In this document: positions 10,110 through 18,498 of the stretch, piece by piece
Layout: the number at the start of each line of letters is the position of its first letter
How positions within the stretch are numbered: the first letter of the stretch is position 1
Assembly (NCBI GenBank): GCA_942492835.1
Contig: OW818645.1
Coordinates: 2,170,001 to 2,234,000 of the forward strand
DNA length: 64,000 nucleotides
Direction of reading: 5' to 3'
From: GWB2-37-7 sp942492835
Lineage (GTDB): Bacteria > Bacillota > Clostridia > Lutisporales > Lutisporaceae
The notes under the pieces: model-generated
Told to the model about the DNA's origin: nothing
The model's database searches: none
The model's input: the letters and a program-made list of their open reading frames with translations, nothing else
Position numbers and translations under genes: made by a program

Positions 10110-10150
10110 AATGGACTGTCTCAATACTAGAATTTACAAGACAGTCCATT
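10110..10150. terminator. Bidirectional terminator
   Basis: An 11-bp perfect stem (10110-10120 with 10140-10150) with a 19-nt loop, flanked by A-run on the left and T-rich DNA on the right, lies between the convergent radical SAM gene and the NodB gene. Confidence 0.8.
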
Positions 10151-10163
10151 TATGATTATTATT

Positions 10164-11540
10164 TTATCTATTCATTAGCTGTGCAAAGGCATGGCATACA
10201 TCTCTTCGTTTCAAATTACCTTGCCCGTTGAAGCTCCAACCAACACTTTTGCCTGCGGCAGCTTTACTTAGAAATTTTTCAAAGGATAAGGCTGTAACAA
10301 TTTCGTCTGGGTTAAAGCCTTTTTCTATATAACCCTTGGAAGCGGCATACTCAGCACCAGCTTTATATGGATGGGCCTTAGCTATATTGATAATGTTGGT
10401 GTTCGCTTCGACACCTAAATCAAAGGGAGCCTTAGATAAAAAGCTCTTGATATACTGAGCTCTTATATACTCAGGAGGAGTTATCATCATAACAAGCTCG
10501 CCCATTGTAAGCTCTCTGTCTGGTTGGAAGGTATTATTCTTATAGCCTATACAAAGTCCCATACCGTCCATTAATTTTACACTTTCAAATATCTCATCTT
10601 CTGGGTTCAAGTCTTCAAAAGGAGACTGCCTCAAAAGCTCAGATACTGTTATAACTTCATATCCATTATTTATAAGCAGCTCAAGGTGCTTATTCAAGGC
10701 ATCAGCTATAGGAGTCTGGTGAGACATGTTATAGCCATCCTTTTGGAATATTATCTGTCCATTAAGAGAATTAGTATCTTTATTTAATGCGTTTTCCAAT
10801 GGTGCAACCATTGCCCTTATATCTTGCTGATAGTCACCACAGGAAGCCTTCCAGCCGCCGCCATCTAAGCTGGCAGCTAAGTATTTGTAGCCCATTATAG
10901 TATAAGCATCATAGGAGTTAAAGCCTCCTGGTATATTATCTATATAATGTGGTGGTCTTGAAAGCTTCATATCATAATTAAGCTCAGTTTTCACCAAATT
11001 ATGTAGCTTGTTTAAGTCTTCTACTACTTCATCAAGGTTATTGAAGTGATCTCTTCCGACATACACAAGCCTCTTAGGGCCAAAAAGCACATGTCGATAG
11101 CCATGATTAGATACTTCATGCCCTCCACTTAGAATAAGCCTTGCTAACTCTGTCTGATGCTTTACTCCAGCGAGATTGTCATTGCCAAAGTCGGGGTAGT
11201 GGTCATGTCTAGTTCCACCCCAAGCGGCGGTGCCTAGCTTACCTAGCTTATCTGGGTAGTTATGCTCAGTAGTACCAATGACATCAAAGGTACCTTTTGC
11301 ATTATACTTTTGAAGTATATCCAATAACACCTTTGTAAGTCCTATTTCAGTATATGCGTTATTTGGCTCAGGTATCGCAGCACTTGGACCATCATCAAAG
11401 GTCATAGCAACATATCTCTTATCCTTTATAGGGTGAACTCGCTCAATTCTGCGTGAAAGGCTTAGATATTTTCCAGCCTGTGCTTTTTTATATTTCTTTA
11501 TATGCTTGTTGACCTTTCTTGCAGTGTCAATCAGTTTCAA
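10164..11540 (-). CDS. Polysaccharide deacetylase (NodB) with SLH-like C-terminus
   Basis: Probable metal-dependent carbohydrate-ester/amide hydrolase acting on a glycan. NodB motifs are clear: TFDDGPS near residue 47 and the metal-binding GGHEVSNHGYRH. After about residue 290 come two repeats resembling S-layer homology segments (MDGMGLCIGYKNNTFQPDRELTMGE and a diverged copy ending KRRDVCHAFAQLM), which could bind wall polymer. No signal peptide is visible, which is odd for a wall enzyme. The frame stays open to an ATG at 11558, but AAGGAG lies 9 nt before a TTG at 11540, which is preferred. The gene overlaps the upstream PHP gene, so translation is likely coupled. Confidence 0.8.
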   Translation of the reverse strand: MKLIDTARKVNKHIKKYKKAQAGKYLSLSRRIERVHPIKDKRYVAMTFDDGPSAAIPEPNNAYTEIGLTKVLLDILQKYNAKGTFDVIGTTEHNYPDKLGKLGTAAWGGTRHDHYPDFGNDNLAGVKHQTELARLILSGGHEVSNHGYRHVLFGPKRLVYVGRDHFNNLDEVVEDLNKLHNLVKTELNYDMKLSRPPHYIDNIPGGFNSYDAYTIMGYKYLAASLDGGGWKASCGDYQQDIRAMVAPLENALNKDTNSLNGQIIFQKDGYNMSHQTPIADALNKHLELLINNGYEVITVSELLRQSPFEDLNPEDEIFESVKLMDGMGLCIGYKNNTFQPDRELTMGELVMMITPPEYIRAQYIKSFLSKAPFDLGVEANTNIINIAKAHPYKAGAEYAASKGYIEKGFNPDEIVTALSFEKFLSKAAAGKSVGWSFNGQGNLKRRDVCHAFAQLMNR

Positions 11541-12342
11541 TTCTTTCAACTCCTTCATTTGTCAAGTTAAAGCTGCCTTCAATTGGCTTTTTGTTTAGTT
11601 TTATATAAAGCATTGCTTCCATAAAGCTGAAATATCCCAGTTTTAGCAAGATCTTGGGGGATATTAAGCTTTTGGTCTTTCTGCACTTTATTATCTGACT
11701 TTTAGATCGGTTTATTGAGGAGGAAGCTCTGCCGATAACTGTTCTATTATTGTTTTGCAGCGCCAGCTTGATATCTTCTTCCTTATTACCTGTGAAATTT
11801 ATATCGATATAAGCGTTGCCGATTTCATTTATATAGTGGGCATCACTGCCAGCAGTATAAGGCTTATTGAGCTTTATAGCCTGCTCCATTGCATCTAGGT
11901 TAGCACTTAAGTTTCGCCATTTTGCGGCTCTGCTGTTGTAAGCCTCTATACCATCCACAAGATCAAAGCCCCTCTTATTAAAATCTGTGACTTTTTGAAA
12001 AGGGTGAGCCATAAATACAAGGGCTTGTTGCTCATGGGCGCTGCCTATTATATCACTGCTGCTATAGAGACCTTGCGTATCTCGCTTAAGTCCTAAGTCT
12101 TCCAGTCCTTCCTTTAGGAAATATACAAGAAGATGACCGATATCTGTAGAGTATTCTACACCTGGAATAATAAGCAAGTCAGTATTATTCTGCTTAATAG
12201 CCTGTTTACTGCCTTCAAAGTTGTTATGGTCGGTAATTGATATACCGTCCAACCCTTTTCTTTTAGCCATGCTTATTATAGCTTGTATTGAGTTATTTGA
12301 ATCCACAGAGTACATGGAATGTATATGTAAATCAAGCTTCAA
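11527..12342 (-). CDS. PHP domain phosphoesterase
   Basis: A 271-residue protein of the polymerase-and-histidinol-phosphatase superfamily, metal-dependent phosphoesterases. N-terminal metal motif LDLHIHSMYSVDS, then ITDHNNFEG, GVEYST and a late GSDAHYI are the expected ligand clusters. Proteins of this short type include nucleoside-3',5'-bisphosphate phosphatases and uncharacterised enzymes, so the substrate is open. It lies between the ATP-grasp gene (16 bp gap) and the NodB gene (overlap) and should be cotranscribed with them. Confidence 0.85.
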   Translation of the reverse strand: MKLDLHIHSMYSVDSNNSIQAIISMAKRKGLDGISITDHNNFEGSKQAIKQNNTDLLIIPGVEYSTDIGHLLVYFLKEGLEDLGLKRDTQGLYSSSDIIGSAHEQQALVFMAHPFQKVTDFNKRGFDLVDGIEAYNSRAAKWRNLSANLDAMEQAIKLNKPYTAGSDAHYINEIGNAYIDINFTGNKEEDIKLALQNNNRTVIGRASSSINRSKSQIIKCRKTKSLISPKILLKLGYFSFMEAMLYIKLNKKPIEGSFNLTNEGVERIETD

Positions 12343-12358
12343 TTACTATTCACCTACT

Positions 12359-13543
12359 TTAAAGCTTTTTCACAAGCTGTGAAATATATTTTATAGAAGG
12401 CTTAAAATCCTTTAGAGTCAATACACCATCCTTGATAAATGGGTTTAGCAGGTCTCTGAAAAATTCATAAGCAAGCTTGCCTCTGTCCTTTCTGAGACTT
12501 AGATAACCTTTGAAGGATAGTATATCTTTAAAAAAGTATCGCATTCGTTTATGCAGGTTATAGCTTGGAGAGTTAGTATATTCTTTGCTTTTCACTCCTA
12601 AGCTTGTTTTATAAATAGAATATGTAAAATCAGCTCCTGCTATATCAGCAAGCGGATAGCTTCCCCATATCCTGGGATTTATCTCCATGAGAGCGAGTTT
12701 ACCGTCTAAAAATCCTTTAAATTCAACCATTGCAACACCCTGCCATTTAAGCTCTGATAAAAGCTTTAGGGCATGCTGTACCAGCTTATCATCCCATATA
12801 CTTTCACACATACAGCTTGGGCCGCCAGTAGCGGGATACTCTCTAATCCTTCTATGACAGAATACTTGAACAGGCTTGCTGTCAGCATCAAATACAGCAG
12901 ACACACCAAAGCCGTCGCCACTTATATATTCCTGCACAAGAGGATAGGACTGTATTTTATGCATAGCTGTAAAGTGTGTAATAAATTGTTCCTTAGTATA
13001 TACAATCTTGTAACGCTTATCCGGCTTAAACTTTAGAAGCTCACCGCTTCTGTATTTTATAACAACAGGAAGAGTTATGCGATTTGTAAGCTCTTCTATT
13101 GTTTCGTTTTCGCTTATAGTAGTTGTAATAGGTACCGGTACGCCTGCCTTCGTTGCAATGCCCATAAGCATAGAGGTGTCGTTGGCAATTTCTATGCACT
13201 TATAGGAGGGTACTACAAAGTCATAATAGTACTGTAATTGCTCTTTATTGTTGGATACAGCCATTATGCTGTCTAGTGTAACAGGTATCAAAACAACTTT
13301 TCCCGACTCCTGCTTGCCCAAATCAATTAAGTCCTTAACAAACTCTTTCTCATCAGCCTTAGAGTCAGCTACTAAATGAGTGTCCTGCACATACTTTGAG
13401 TGAAAGCCTATTATATTTCCTTTAGGAACCAGCTTGCTTTCTAAGGCTGTTACAGGGATATCCTTTTTACCTAAAGATCTTATGATTGCTAAGCTCATTA
13501 TATAATGAGCGTCAGTTACCATTGCCTTTGCTATTTTACTCAA
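12359..13543 (-). CDS. ATP-grasp domain protein
   Basis: A 394-residue ATP-grasp enzyme. The N-terminal 110 residues resemble the pre-ATP-grasp Rossmann domain (AMVTDAHYIMSLAIIRSLGKK). The ATP-grasp part has the lysine-containing LPVVIKYRSGE, VQEYISGDGFG, and the metal-binding MVEFKGFxDGKLALMEINPRIWGS. Such proteins ligate a carboxylate to an amine using ATP; members found in cell-envelope clusters modify sugars or make peptides. The start codon comes only 3 bp after the stop of the Gly-Gly-ending beta-grasp gene, so the two are translationally coupled. The actual substrate is unknown. Confidence 0.82.
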   Translation of the reverse strand: MSKIAKAMVTDAHYIMSLAIIRSLGKKDIPVTALESKLVPKGNIIGFHSKYVQDTHLVADSKADEKEFVKDLIDLGKQESGKVVLIPVTLDSIMAVSNNKEQLQYYYDFVVPSYKCIEIANDTSMLMGIATKAGVPVPITTTISENETIEELTNRITLPVVIKYRSGELLKFKPDKRYKIVYTKEQFITHFTAMHKIQSYPLVQEYISGDGFGVSAVFDADSKPVQVFCHRRIREYPATGGPSCMCESIWDDKLVQHALKLLSELKWQGVAMVEFKGFLDGKLALMEINPRIWGSYPLADIAGADFTYSIYKTSLGVKSKEYTNSPSYNLHKRMRYFFKDILSFKGYLSLRKDRGKLAYEFFRDLLNPFIKDGVLTLKDFKPSIKYISQLVKKL

Positions 13544-13546
13544 TTT

Positions 13547-13744
13547 TTAGCCTCCTGCCAGAAGATGTATAACTTTTACATCATCTCTATCATGTATAAC
13601 AGTTGACTCATACTCATCATCTAGAACCAGTACATTGTTTAACTTCACAATTATCTTGGGAAAGGTATAGGATTTCTTTTGCAGAAGTCCTTTTATTGTA
13701 AGCCCTTCTTCCCATTCAAAGTCTCTATTATTTACCTTTATCAT
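13547..13744 (-). CDS. ThiS/MoaD-like beta-grasp sulfur carrier protein
   Basis: A 65-residue protein with ubiquitin-like beta-grasp features: MIKVNNRDFEW at the N-terminus, GLTIKGLLQKK, then a C-terminal LLAGG. The terminal Gly-Gly is the adenylation/thiocarboxylation site of ThiS and MoaD. The start at 13744 is chosen because AAGGTGAT lies 5-6 nt upstream. Two readings are possible: a pterin-synthesis sulfur carrier serving the nearby aldehyde oxidoreductase, or a carrier working with the ATP-grasp gene that begins 3 bp downstream. No adenylating E1-like enzyme is in the window. Confidence 0.8.
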   Translation of the reverse strand: MIKVNNRDFEWEEGLTIKGLLQKKSYTFPKIIVKLNNVLVLDDEYESTVIHDRDDVKVIHLLAGG

Positions 13745-13786
13745 ACACATCACCTTTATCAAAGCTTATAACAAGCTTTTAATGAG

Positions 13787-13924
13787 GTTTTTTGCACTTA
13801 TGCAAAAAACTACCCGAGCGTTTCAACGAGGCGGTAAATATACGCTCACAACCTGTCACAAAATTTTTCGCCTCGTTATAAGGGCACTCACCTAATGGAA
13901 CTTTATTTCAATAGATGAGTGCCC
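13787..13924 (-). ncRNA. Structured 5' leader with predicted pseudoknot
   Basis: Read on the minus strand this 215-bp gap holds, in order: a 9-bp hairpin (13924-13916 with 13890-13882); a perfect 9-bp stem (13877-13869 with 13833-13825, AACGAGGCG/CGCCTCGTT); a hexamer in that stem's loop (13847-13842, GAGCGT) complementary to a hexamer just after the stem (13821-13816, ACGCTC), which gives an H-type pseudoknot; and a perfect 10-bp hairpin (13810-13801 with 13796-13787). It ends about 43 bp before the ThiS-like start codon. I could not match it to a known riboswitch. The first hairpin may double as the terminator of the upstream redox operon. Confidence 0.5.
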
Positions 13925-13945
13925 CTTAATTAAATTATATATATT

Positions 13946-13973
13946 ATTATATTCTACGTCCAGTATTATACAA
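13946..13973 (-). promoter_or_regulatory. Candidate promoter of ThiS-ATP-grasp operon
   Basis: On the minus strand, TTGTAT at 13973-13968 and a perfect TATAAT at 13951-13946 are separated by 16 bp, just downstream of the aldehyde oxidoreductase stop codon. It would start transcription just before the structured leader. Confidence 0.4.
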
Positions 13974-13977
13974 ATGT

Positions 13978-16131
13978 TTAGAGATGCTTTTTAACAACTT
14001 CTAAAACTTCTGGAAGATCCATTCCGATGGACTTTAGATGCTCTACAGTTGGTACACCGTCCATTGTCCAGCCTCTTCTCTTATAAACAGCATCTGTAAG
14101 CTGCTCATACTGGTCTTCTCTGTATGTTCTTAAGGCTGCTATTTTTTCTTCTGTTGACTTGCCTTCAGGATTGAAGCCTACAAGCTCTTTTAGCTGTTCA
14201 TCATATCTTTCTGCTCTTGATAGATATTCTTCCACAGTAACAGGACCCATAGCTCTGTAAGGAATAGCATCGTGTATTCTCTTGCCATAACCCATTCTGA
14301 TATTAAATATTCTTTGGAAGTTATATACACGCTCTGATTGTACTATCAGTTCATCCTTATCAATATTCTTTCCTGTTACGCCATTGAATATGTCAACATA
14401 GTTTTGTACATGCTCAGGTATTTTGGCTGGTTCATCGGAAGTCTTGTTGCTTGTTGGTGTAATGTCATTCCAAGGAAGCTTACACAAGCCATTTAGTCCA
14501 AACCAAGTTCTAAACATTGGAAAGTAGTGTAATGCTTCTGCCTTATCCTCAAAGGTCGGAAGCTGGTTATTGACCATATCCATGAATATCAACCAAGCTT
14601 CGTCATGTTGTGGTCCTTTGTTGGTTAAACCGTAGCCACCTTGCTGAGCAAGGGATTCCTTTGGCATATATTCTGAAAACTCAAGACCTTTTTGCTCCAT
14701 ACCTATATCACTTAGGAATACAGGATCTGCACCGTATTGCTCAGCAAATATCTTCTTTAGATTTCTGATGCCTAATCCGGCAAGCTTACCAAAGCCCTCA
14801 CCTCTAGCCATTTGGTGCAGCATTTCTAGTGATGCATCTGCATTTCCAAAGTTTAGCTCAAGACCTCCAGTAATTTCTTTGTTTATTAGTCCGTTTTCAT
14901 AACACTCCATTATAAAAGCTGTTGAAGTACCATAGGATATAGTATCTACAGCATAAGTATCGCAGTAGAAGTTAAGCTCTAATATTGCATGAGGATCAAA
15001 TATTCCGCAATTGGAACCTAAGCCCGCTGCATTTTCATATTCTGGACCATCTACTATAACTTTTTGTCCTTTGTATGGACCAGTTTTCAGCTCGAAGTTG
15101 TCTACAGCCTTAGCACAAGACATACTACAACCATACCAGCAGCCATCAGGAGTATTTTGAGTAATCATGTCGGTAAATATCCTTGAAGATATCTTATGTG
15201 TATCAGGATGAGAGCCAAACTTGTAGTTATGAGTTGGCAGTAAATCATACTGATCCATAACCTCAATTATATTGGCAGTACCTATCTGTCTCATTCTACA
15301 TTGCTGTGCATCATTATCATGTATTTCCTTATGAAGCTTGATACCTGTTTTGTTTATTATGCTCTGATCAGCAGTATTGTTTAGATTGCCCTTAACACCT
15401 GCAAATCTTACGACAACTGCCTTTATGTTCTTATTTCTGAATACTGTACCAATGCCACCTCTACCTGCTTGCTTTAGTCTTATTTGCTTTCTTCTTACAT
15501 CATAAAATGTAAAGTTTAGTAGACCTATATAAGCATTGTTAGCGGCAGAGCCCGCAGATATTACAGAAATATTTCTTCTGTCTTCTTCATTCTCTGCATA
15601 CATTTCTGTAAGCTGTTCTCCAAGTACATGGCTGTCTAAAGCTTCTTCTGGAGCTTCTTCTATAGATATAGTACCGTTGTTTCCATCTATAAAAATTATT
15701 ACATCCTTATCAGCCTTACCTTGCAGTTCAAGGGCATCAAAGCCTGAGAACTTGAGCAGTGGTCCAAAATAACCTCCAACGTTACTATCCATTGGCATAC
15801 CTGTGAGCGGTGATAAGCTGCATACAAGAGATTTACCAGCGCCTGGGTATTGAGTAATACCGCCTACAGGACCAGTGGCAATAACTATTTCATTTTCTGA
15901 GTCATTCCACTTTGTCTCAGGTGTAACAGCATGCCATAAATAATACATGCCAAATCCTTTGCCACCAATGAATTTGTCCTTCATAAGCTGAGTTACAGGC
16001 TTTTCTTTTATAATGTTTTCGCCTACATTTATATAGAGTGTTCTATTTGTATATCCTTTTTCTATTTTGCCCAGCTCATATTTATATTTTGTTAACAATT
16101 TATGAGCGGATTTTAGCTTCTCTACATTCAT
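13978..16131 (-). CDS. Aldehyde ferredoxin oxidoreductase (tungsten/pterin)
   Basis: Oxidises aldehydes to carboxylic acids (or the reverse) with ferredoxin, using a W/Mo bis-pterin and one [4Fe-4S] cluster. 717 residues, slightly longer than archaeal AOR (about 605). The cluster ligands are in GCWYGCSMSC near residue 330, with the distant fourth Cys in GLNGLCKLPW near 535. The N-terminal domain shows the pterin-contacting GGKGFGMYYL, ATGPVGG and AGRGGIGTVFRNKN. The start at 16131 is preceded by GGGAGGAAA; an in-frame codon at 16149 is not. It follows the ferredoxin gene by 21 bp. Confidence 0.93.
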   Translation of the reverse strand: MNVEKLKSAHKLLTKYKYELGKIEKGYTNRTLYINVGENIIKEKPVTQLMKDKFIGGKGFGMYYLWHAVTPETKWNDSENEIVIATGPVGGITQYPGAGKSLVCSLSPLTGMPMDSNVGGYFGPLLKFSGFDALELQGKADKDVIIFIDGNNGTISIEEAPEEALDSHVLGEQLTEMYAENEEDRRNISVISAGSAANNAYIGLLNFTFYDVRRKQIRLKQAGRGGIGTVFRNKNIKAVVVRFAGVKGNLNNTADQSIINKTGIKLHKEIHDNDAQQCRMRQIGTANIIEVMDQYDLLPTHNYKFGSHPDTHKISSRIFTDMITQNTPDGCWYGCSMSCAKAVDNFELKTGPYKGQKVIVDGPEYENAAGLGSNCGIFDPHAILELNFYCDTYAVDTISYGTSTAFIMECYENGLINKEITGGLELNFGNADASLEMLHQMARGEGFGKLAGLGIRNLKKIFAEQYGADPVFLSDIGMEQKGLEFSEYMPKESLAQQGGYGLTNKGPQHDEAWLIFMDMVNNQLPTFEDKAEALHYFPMFRTWFGLNGLCKLPWNDITPTSNKTSDEPAKIPEHVQNYVDIFNGVTGKNIDKDELIVQSERVYNFQRIFNIRMGYGKRIHDAIPYRAMGPVTVEEYLSRAERYDEQLKELVGFNPEGKSTEEKIAALRTYREDQYEQLTDAVYKRRGWTMDGVPTVEHLKSIGMDLPEVLEVVKKHL

Positions 16132-16152
16132 TAATCTTTCCTCCCGCAATTG

Positions 16153-16536
16153 TTATTCCTCTTCAAGGTATATTGCGCCTGTAGGACACTGTTTTGCACA
16201 TTGTCCGCAAGCTACGCATTTGAAGGGCTCAATATAATCGTCATGCATGAGCATAGCAAGCTCAGGGCAAAAACCTACGCATATAAAACAACCTACACAT
16301 TTGTTTTTGTTAATTCTTACTATACCATTCTTATCCCTTGTGATAGCTTCGGAAGGGCAGACGTTTATACATTCACCGCACTGTGTACAGGATATAATTA
16401 CGTTTCCCTTTTCCTCTTCTTTAATTCTTATGCATGATTTTTCTGCATTGTCTTCTTTAAACCAAGTGTTAGAACAAGTTGATTCGCAAGCATGACATGC
16501 AATACAAAGCTCAGGCTTTCTTTTTAGAACCTTCAT
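16153..16536 (-). CDS. Polyferredoxin, partner of aldehyde oxidoreductase
   Basis: A 127-residue iron-sulfur electron carrier of the HycB/DmsB-like type, with four cysteine groups: CIACHACESTC, CTQCGECINVCP, CVGCFICVGFCP and CVACGQCAKQCP. This predicts up to four [4Fe-4S] clusters. Genes of this type commonly precede clostridial AOR genes and probably shuttle electrons to ferredoxin or another acceptor. RBS GGGAGG precedes the start; 41 bp separate it from the preceding FAD oxidoreductase. Confidence 0.9.
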   Translation of the reverse strand: MKVLKRKPELCIACHACESTCSNTWFKEDNAEKSCIRIKEEEKGNVIISCTQCGECINVCPSEAITRDKNGIVRINKNKCVGCFICVGFCPELAMLMHDDYIEPFKCVACGQCAKQCPTGAIYLEEE

Positions 16537-16577
16537 CTTTAAAACCTCCCAAATACATATATAGTATTATCATATCA

Positions 16578-17726
16578 TTAAACAACTGAAGGCTCAAATA
16601 GCAATTCGCCTTTTTCAAATCTATCGATACCTAGGTTTTTAATTGGAAGAGAGTGCTTTTCACCTAGGATTGTTTCTGCTAAAACAACGCCTGTAACAGG
16701 ACCAAACATAAAACCATGTCCGCTGAAACCACAAGCTAAATAGAATCCTTCAACATTATCTACTTTTCCGTATATTGGTTGTCTATCAGGAGACATGCAA
16801 TATAGTCCTGCCCATTGTCTTATAACTCTTAAATCCTTTAGAAGTGGCAAAAGCTCACAACAATCCTTTGACATTTTCTCTAAGAAACTCCAGCTTGAGT
16901 TTATTTCAAGTCCTTTTGGCTCGGCTGCATCACCTCTACCCATTATAAAGCTGCCATGAGGCGATTGCTGACAATAAATGTTAAGTGCGAAACCCATAAA
17001 CATTGGTCCTTGTACTTGATTTACTGGTTCTGTGACCAATATTTGGTGTCTTTCGGCATATACTGGAATGTCTGTACCTACCATGTCACCTATTTGCTTG
17101 GAATATCCGCCTGCTGCATTTACAACTACAGGAGTAGAAATAAAGCCTTTATCTGTTTGCACTCCTGCAATCTTACCGTTTTCCACTTTAATGCCTGTTA
17201 CCTCAGTATATTTCATAAACTTAACGCCTAATCTTTCTGCGGCATTTGCATATGCTTGTGTAGTGTGGAAAGGATTCAAGTGTCCATCTTTTTGACAGAA
17301 GGTGGCACTTATTATCTTTGTTTCATCCATATGAGGGATTATTTCTTTGGCTTCCTTTGGAGTAAGATAAACAGTAGGAATTCCTAAACTGTTTTGAAGT
17401 TCTACGTTTTTCTTAAACTGTGTATCTTCCTTTTCTGTGGCAGCAACTATTAGATAGCCGCCTTGATGGAATTCTATATCACCATCATATTCAAGCACTT
17501 CGTTTGCATGTTCATAGAAATCGGTACTAAATTTTGCTAAGCGGCAGTTCATCTCTGTGCCCCATTGCATTCTAATACCTGCACCGCATCTACCAGTAGA
17601 ACCGCTAGTCAGATATTTCTTTTCTATAACAACTATATCCTTAACACCTTTTTTGGCAAGATTATAAGCAATAGAGCAACCGGAGATTCCTCCACCAATT
17701 ATAACTACACTTGCAGTATTATTCAT
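16578..17726 (-). CDS. FAD-dependent amine/imino-acid dehydrogenase (DAO family)
   Basis: A D-amino-acid-oxidase-fold flavoprotein, 382 residues, of the kind that forms the catalytic beta subunit of dye-linked L-proline dehydrogenases, HcnC and sarcosine oxidase beta. The N-terminal dinucleotide motif is VVIIGGGISGCSIAYNLAKKG, followed by GSTGRCGAGIRMQWG, a common FAD-contacting segment. The C-terminus has the YLACGFSGHGFMFGP motif of the family. ATG at 17726 follows AGGAGG, and overlaps the upstream gene by 8 bp. The substrate (proline, sarcosine, other secondary amine, D-amino acid) is not readable from sequence. Confidence 0.85.
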   Translation of the reverse strand: MNNTASVVIIGGGISGCSIAYNLAKKGVKDIVVIEKKYLTSGSTGRCGAGIRMQWGTEMNCRLAKFSTDFYEHANEVLEYDGDIEFHQGGYLIVAATEKEDTQFKKNVELQNSLGIPTVYLTPKEAKEIIPHMDETKIISATFCQKDGHLNPFHTTQAYANAAERLGVKFMKYTEVTGIKVENGKIAGVQTDKGFISTPVVVNAAGGYSKQIGDMVGTDIPVYAERHQILVTEPVNQVQGPMFMGFALNIYCQQSPHGSFIMGRGDAAEPKGLEINSSWSFLEKMSKDCCELLPLLKDLRVIRQWAGLYCMSPDRQPIYGKVDNVEGFYLACGFSGHGFMFGPVTGVVLAETILGEKHSLPIKNLGIDRFEKGELLFEPSVV

Positions 17727-18483
17727 TGTCCGCACCTCCTGCTATAGTTCCAAGTTTAATAGGCTTTACTGGAGGTCTAAAGGTGGACATAGGTAAATCA
17801 GCTATTTTTTGCCCTGTAGCGACAGCTAATTCCTGCATTATCAATTGACGACAGGTTCTGCCCTGACATGGACCCATGCCTGCTCTCGATACCCTTTTAA
17901 TTTCATCTACAGTAGTGTAGCCTTTACGAATAAGCTCTCTTAACTCACCTAATGTAAGCTCTTCACAGCGACATATAAAAGTATTGTCACTGTAGAAGTC
18001 ATTTAGCTTCATAAATCTAACTGTCATGGATAGCTCCTTTGGTACTGCTAAAGAAACTACAGGAGTTCTGTCCATGAATTTTGTATTAAGAACCTTTACT
18101 ACCTCTGCTCTGCAAACAGCCTTACCTTCTCTGTCTACGCCTGTAACGAAGCTGCCTTCCTTCGGCAATGGAAGAAATTCATAAGGTATCTTAACCAAGG
18201 CTTCTTCCTCGGAATAGGTTTCATCAACTACAACGATTGATAAACCGGGGCAATTGCTTACGCAAACAGCGCAGCCATTGCATATATTAACATCTATCTC
18301 TGGAGTGTCGTTTATATCCTTAAATGGCTTTATAGCACCCTTCTTACAGGAAGTAGCACAAGGATTGCATGGAATCCTTTGAAAACATTCTATAACTGCA
18401 ACAGGTCCCTGGGCTAATCTTTCTTTAGAAGGAATAACTTTCTTAAGATCCTGTTCTGTAGCAACACCTGTTTTTTCTAACAT
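17719..18483 (-). CDS. Iron-sulfur subunit with 4Fe-4S and BFD-like 2Fe-2S domains
   Basis: A 254-residue electron-transfer subunit. The N-terminal half has CNPCATSCKKGAI and the ferredoxin motif CNGCAVCVSNCPG. The C-terminal half carries a bacterioferritin-associated-ferredoxin-like domain with CRCEE and, 30-odd residues later, GPCQGRTC, giving four Cys for a [2Fe-2S] cluster. This BFD-like module is fused to the alpha subunit in HcnB/nopaline oxidases, while here it is separate and joined to a ferredoxin domain, as in archaeal proline dehydrogenase complexes. It should pass electrons between the two flavoproteins encoded on either side. Confidence 0.85.
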   Translation of the reverse strand: MLEKTGVATEQDLKKVIPSKERLAQGPVAVIECFQRIPCNPCATSCKKGAIKPFKDINDTPEIDVNICNGCAVCVSNCPGLSIVVVDETYSEEEALVKIPYEFLPLPKEGSFVTGVDREGKAVCRAEVVKVLNTKFMDRTPVVSLAVPKELSMTVRFMKLNDFYSDNTFICRCEELTLGELRELIRKGYTTVDEIKRVSRAGMGPCQGRTCRQLIMQELAVATGQKIADLPMSTFRPPVKPIKLGTIAGGADNE

Positions 18484-18498
18484 ATTCTAAACCCCCCT

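Noticed and set aside
13787..13924. Assignment of the leader as a molybdenum/tungsten cofactor riboswitch
   Set aside because: Tempting because of the nearby AOR gene, but I could not match the known Moco motif, and that motif does not feature this pseudoknot layout as I recall it.
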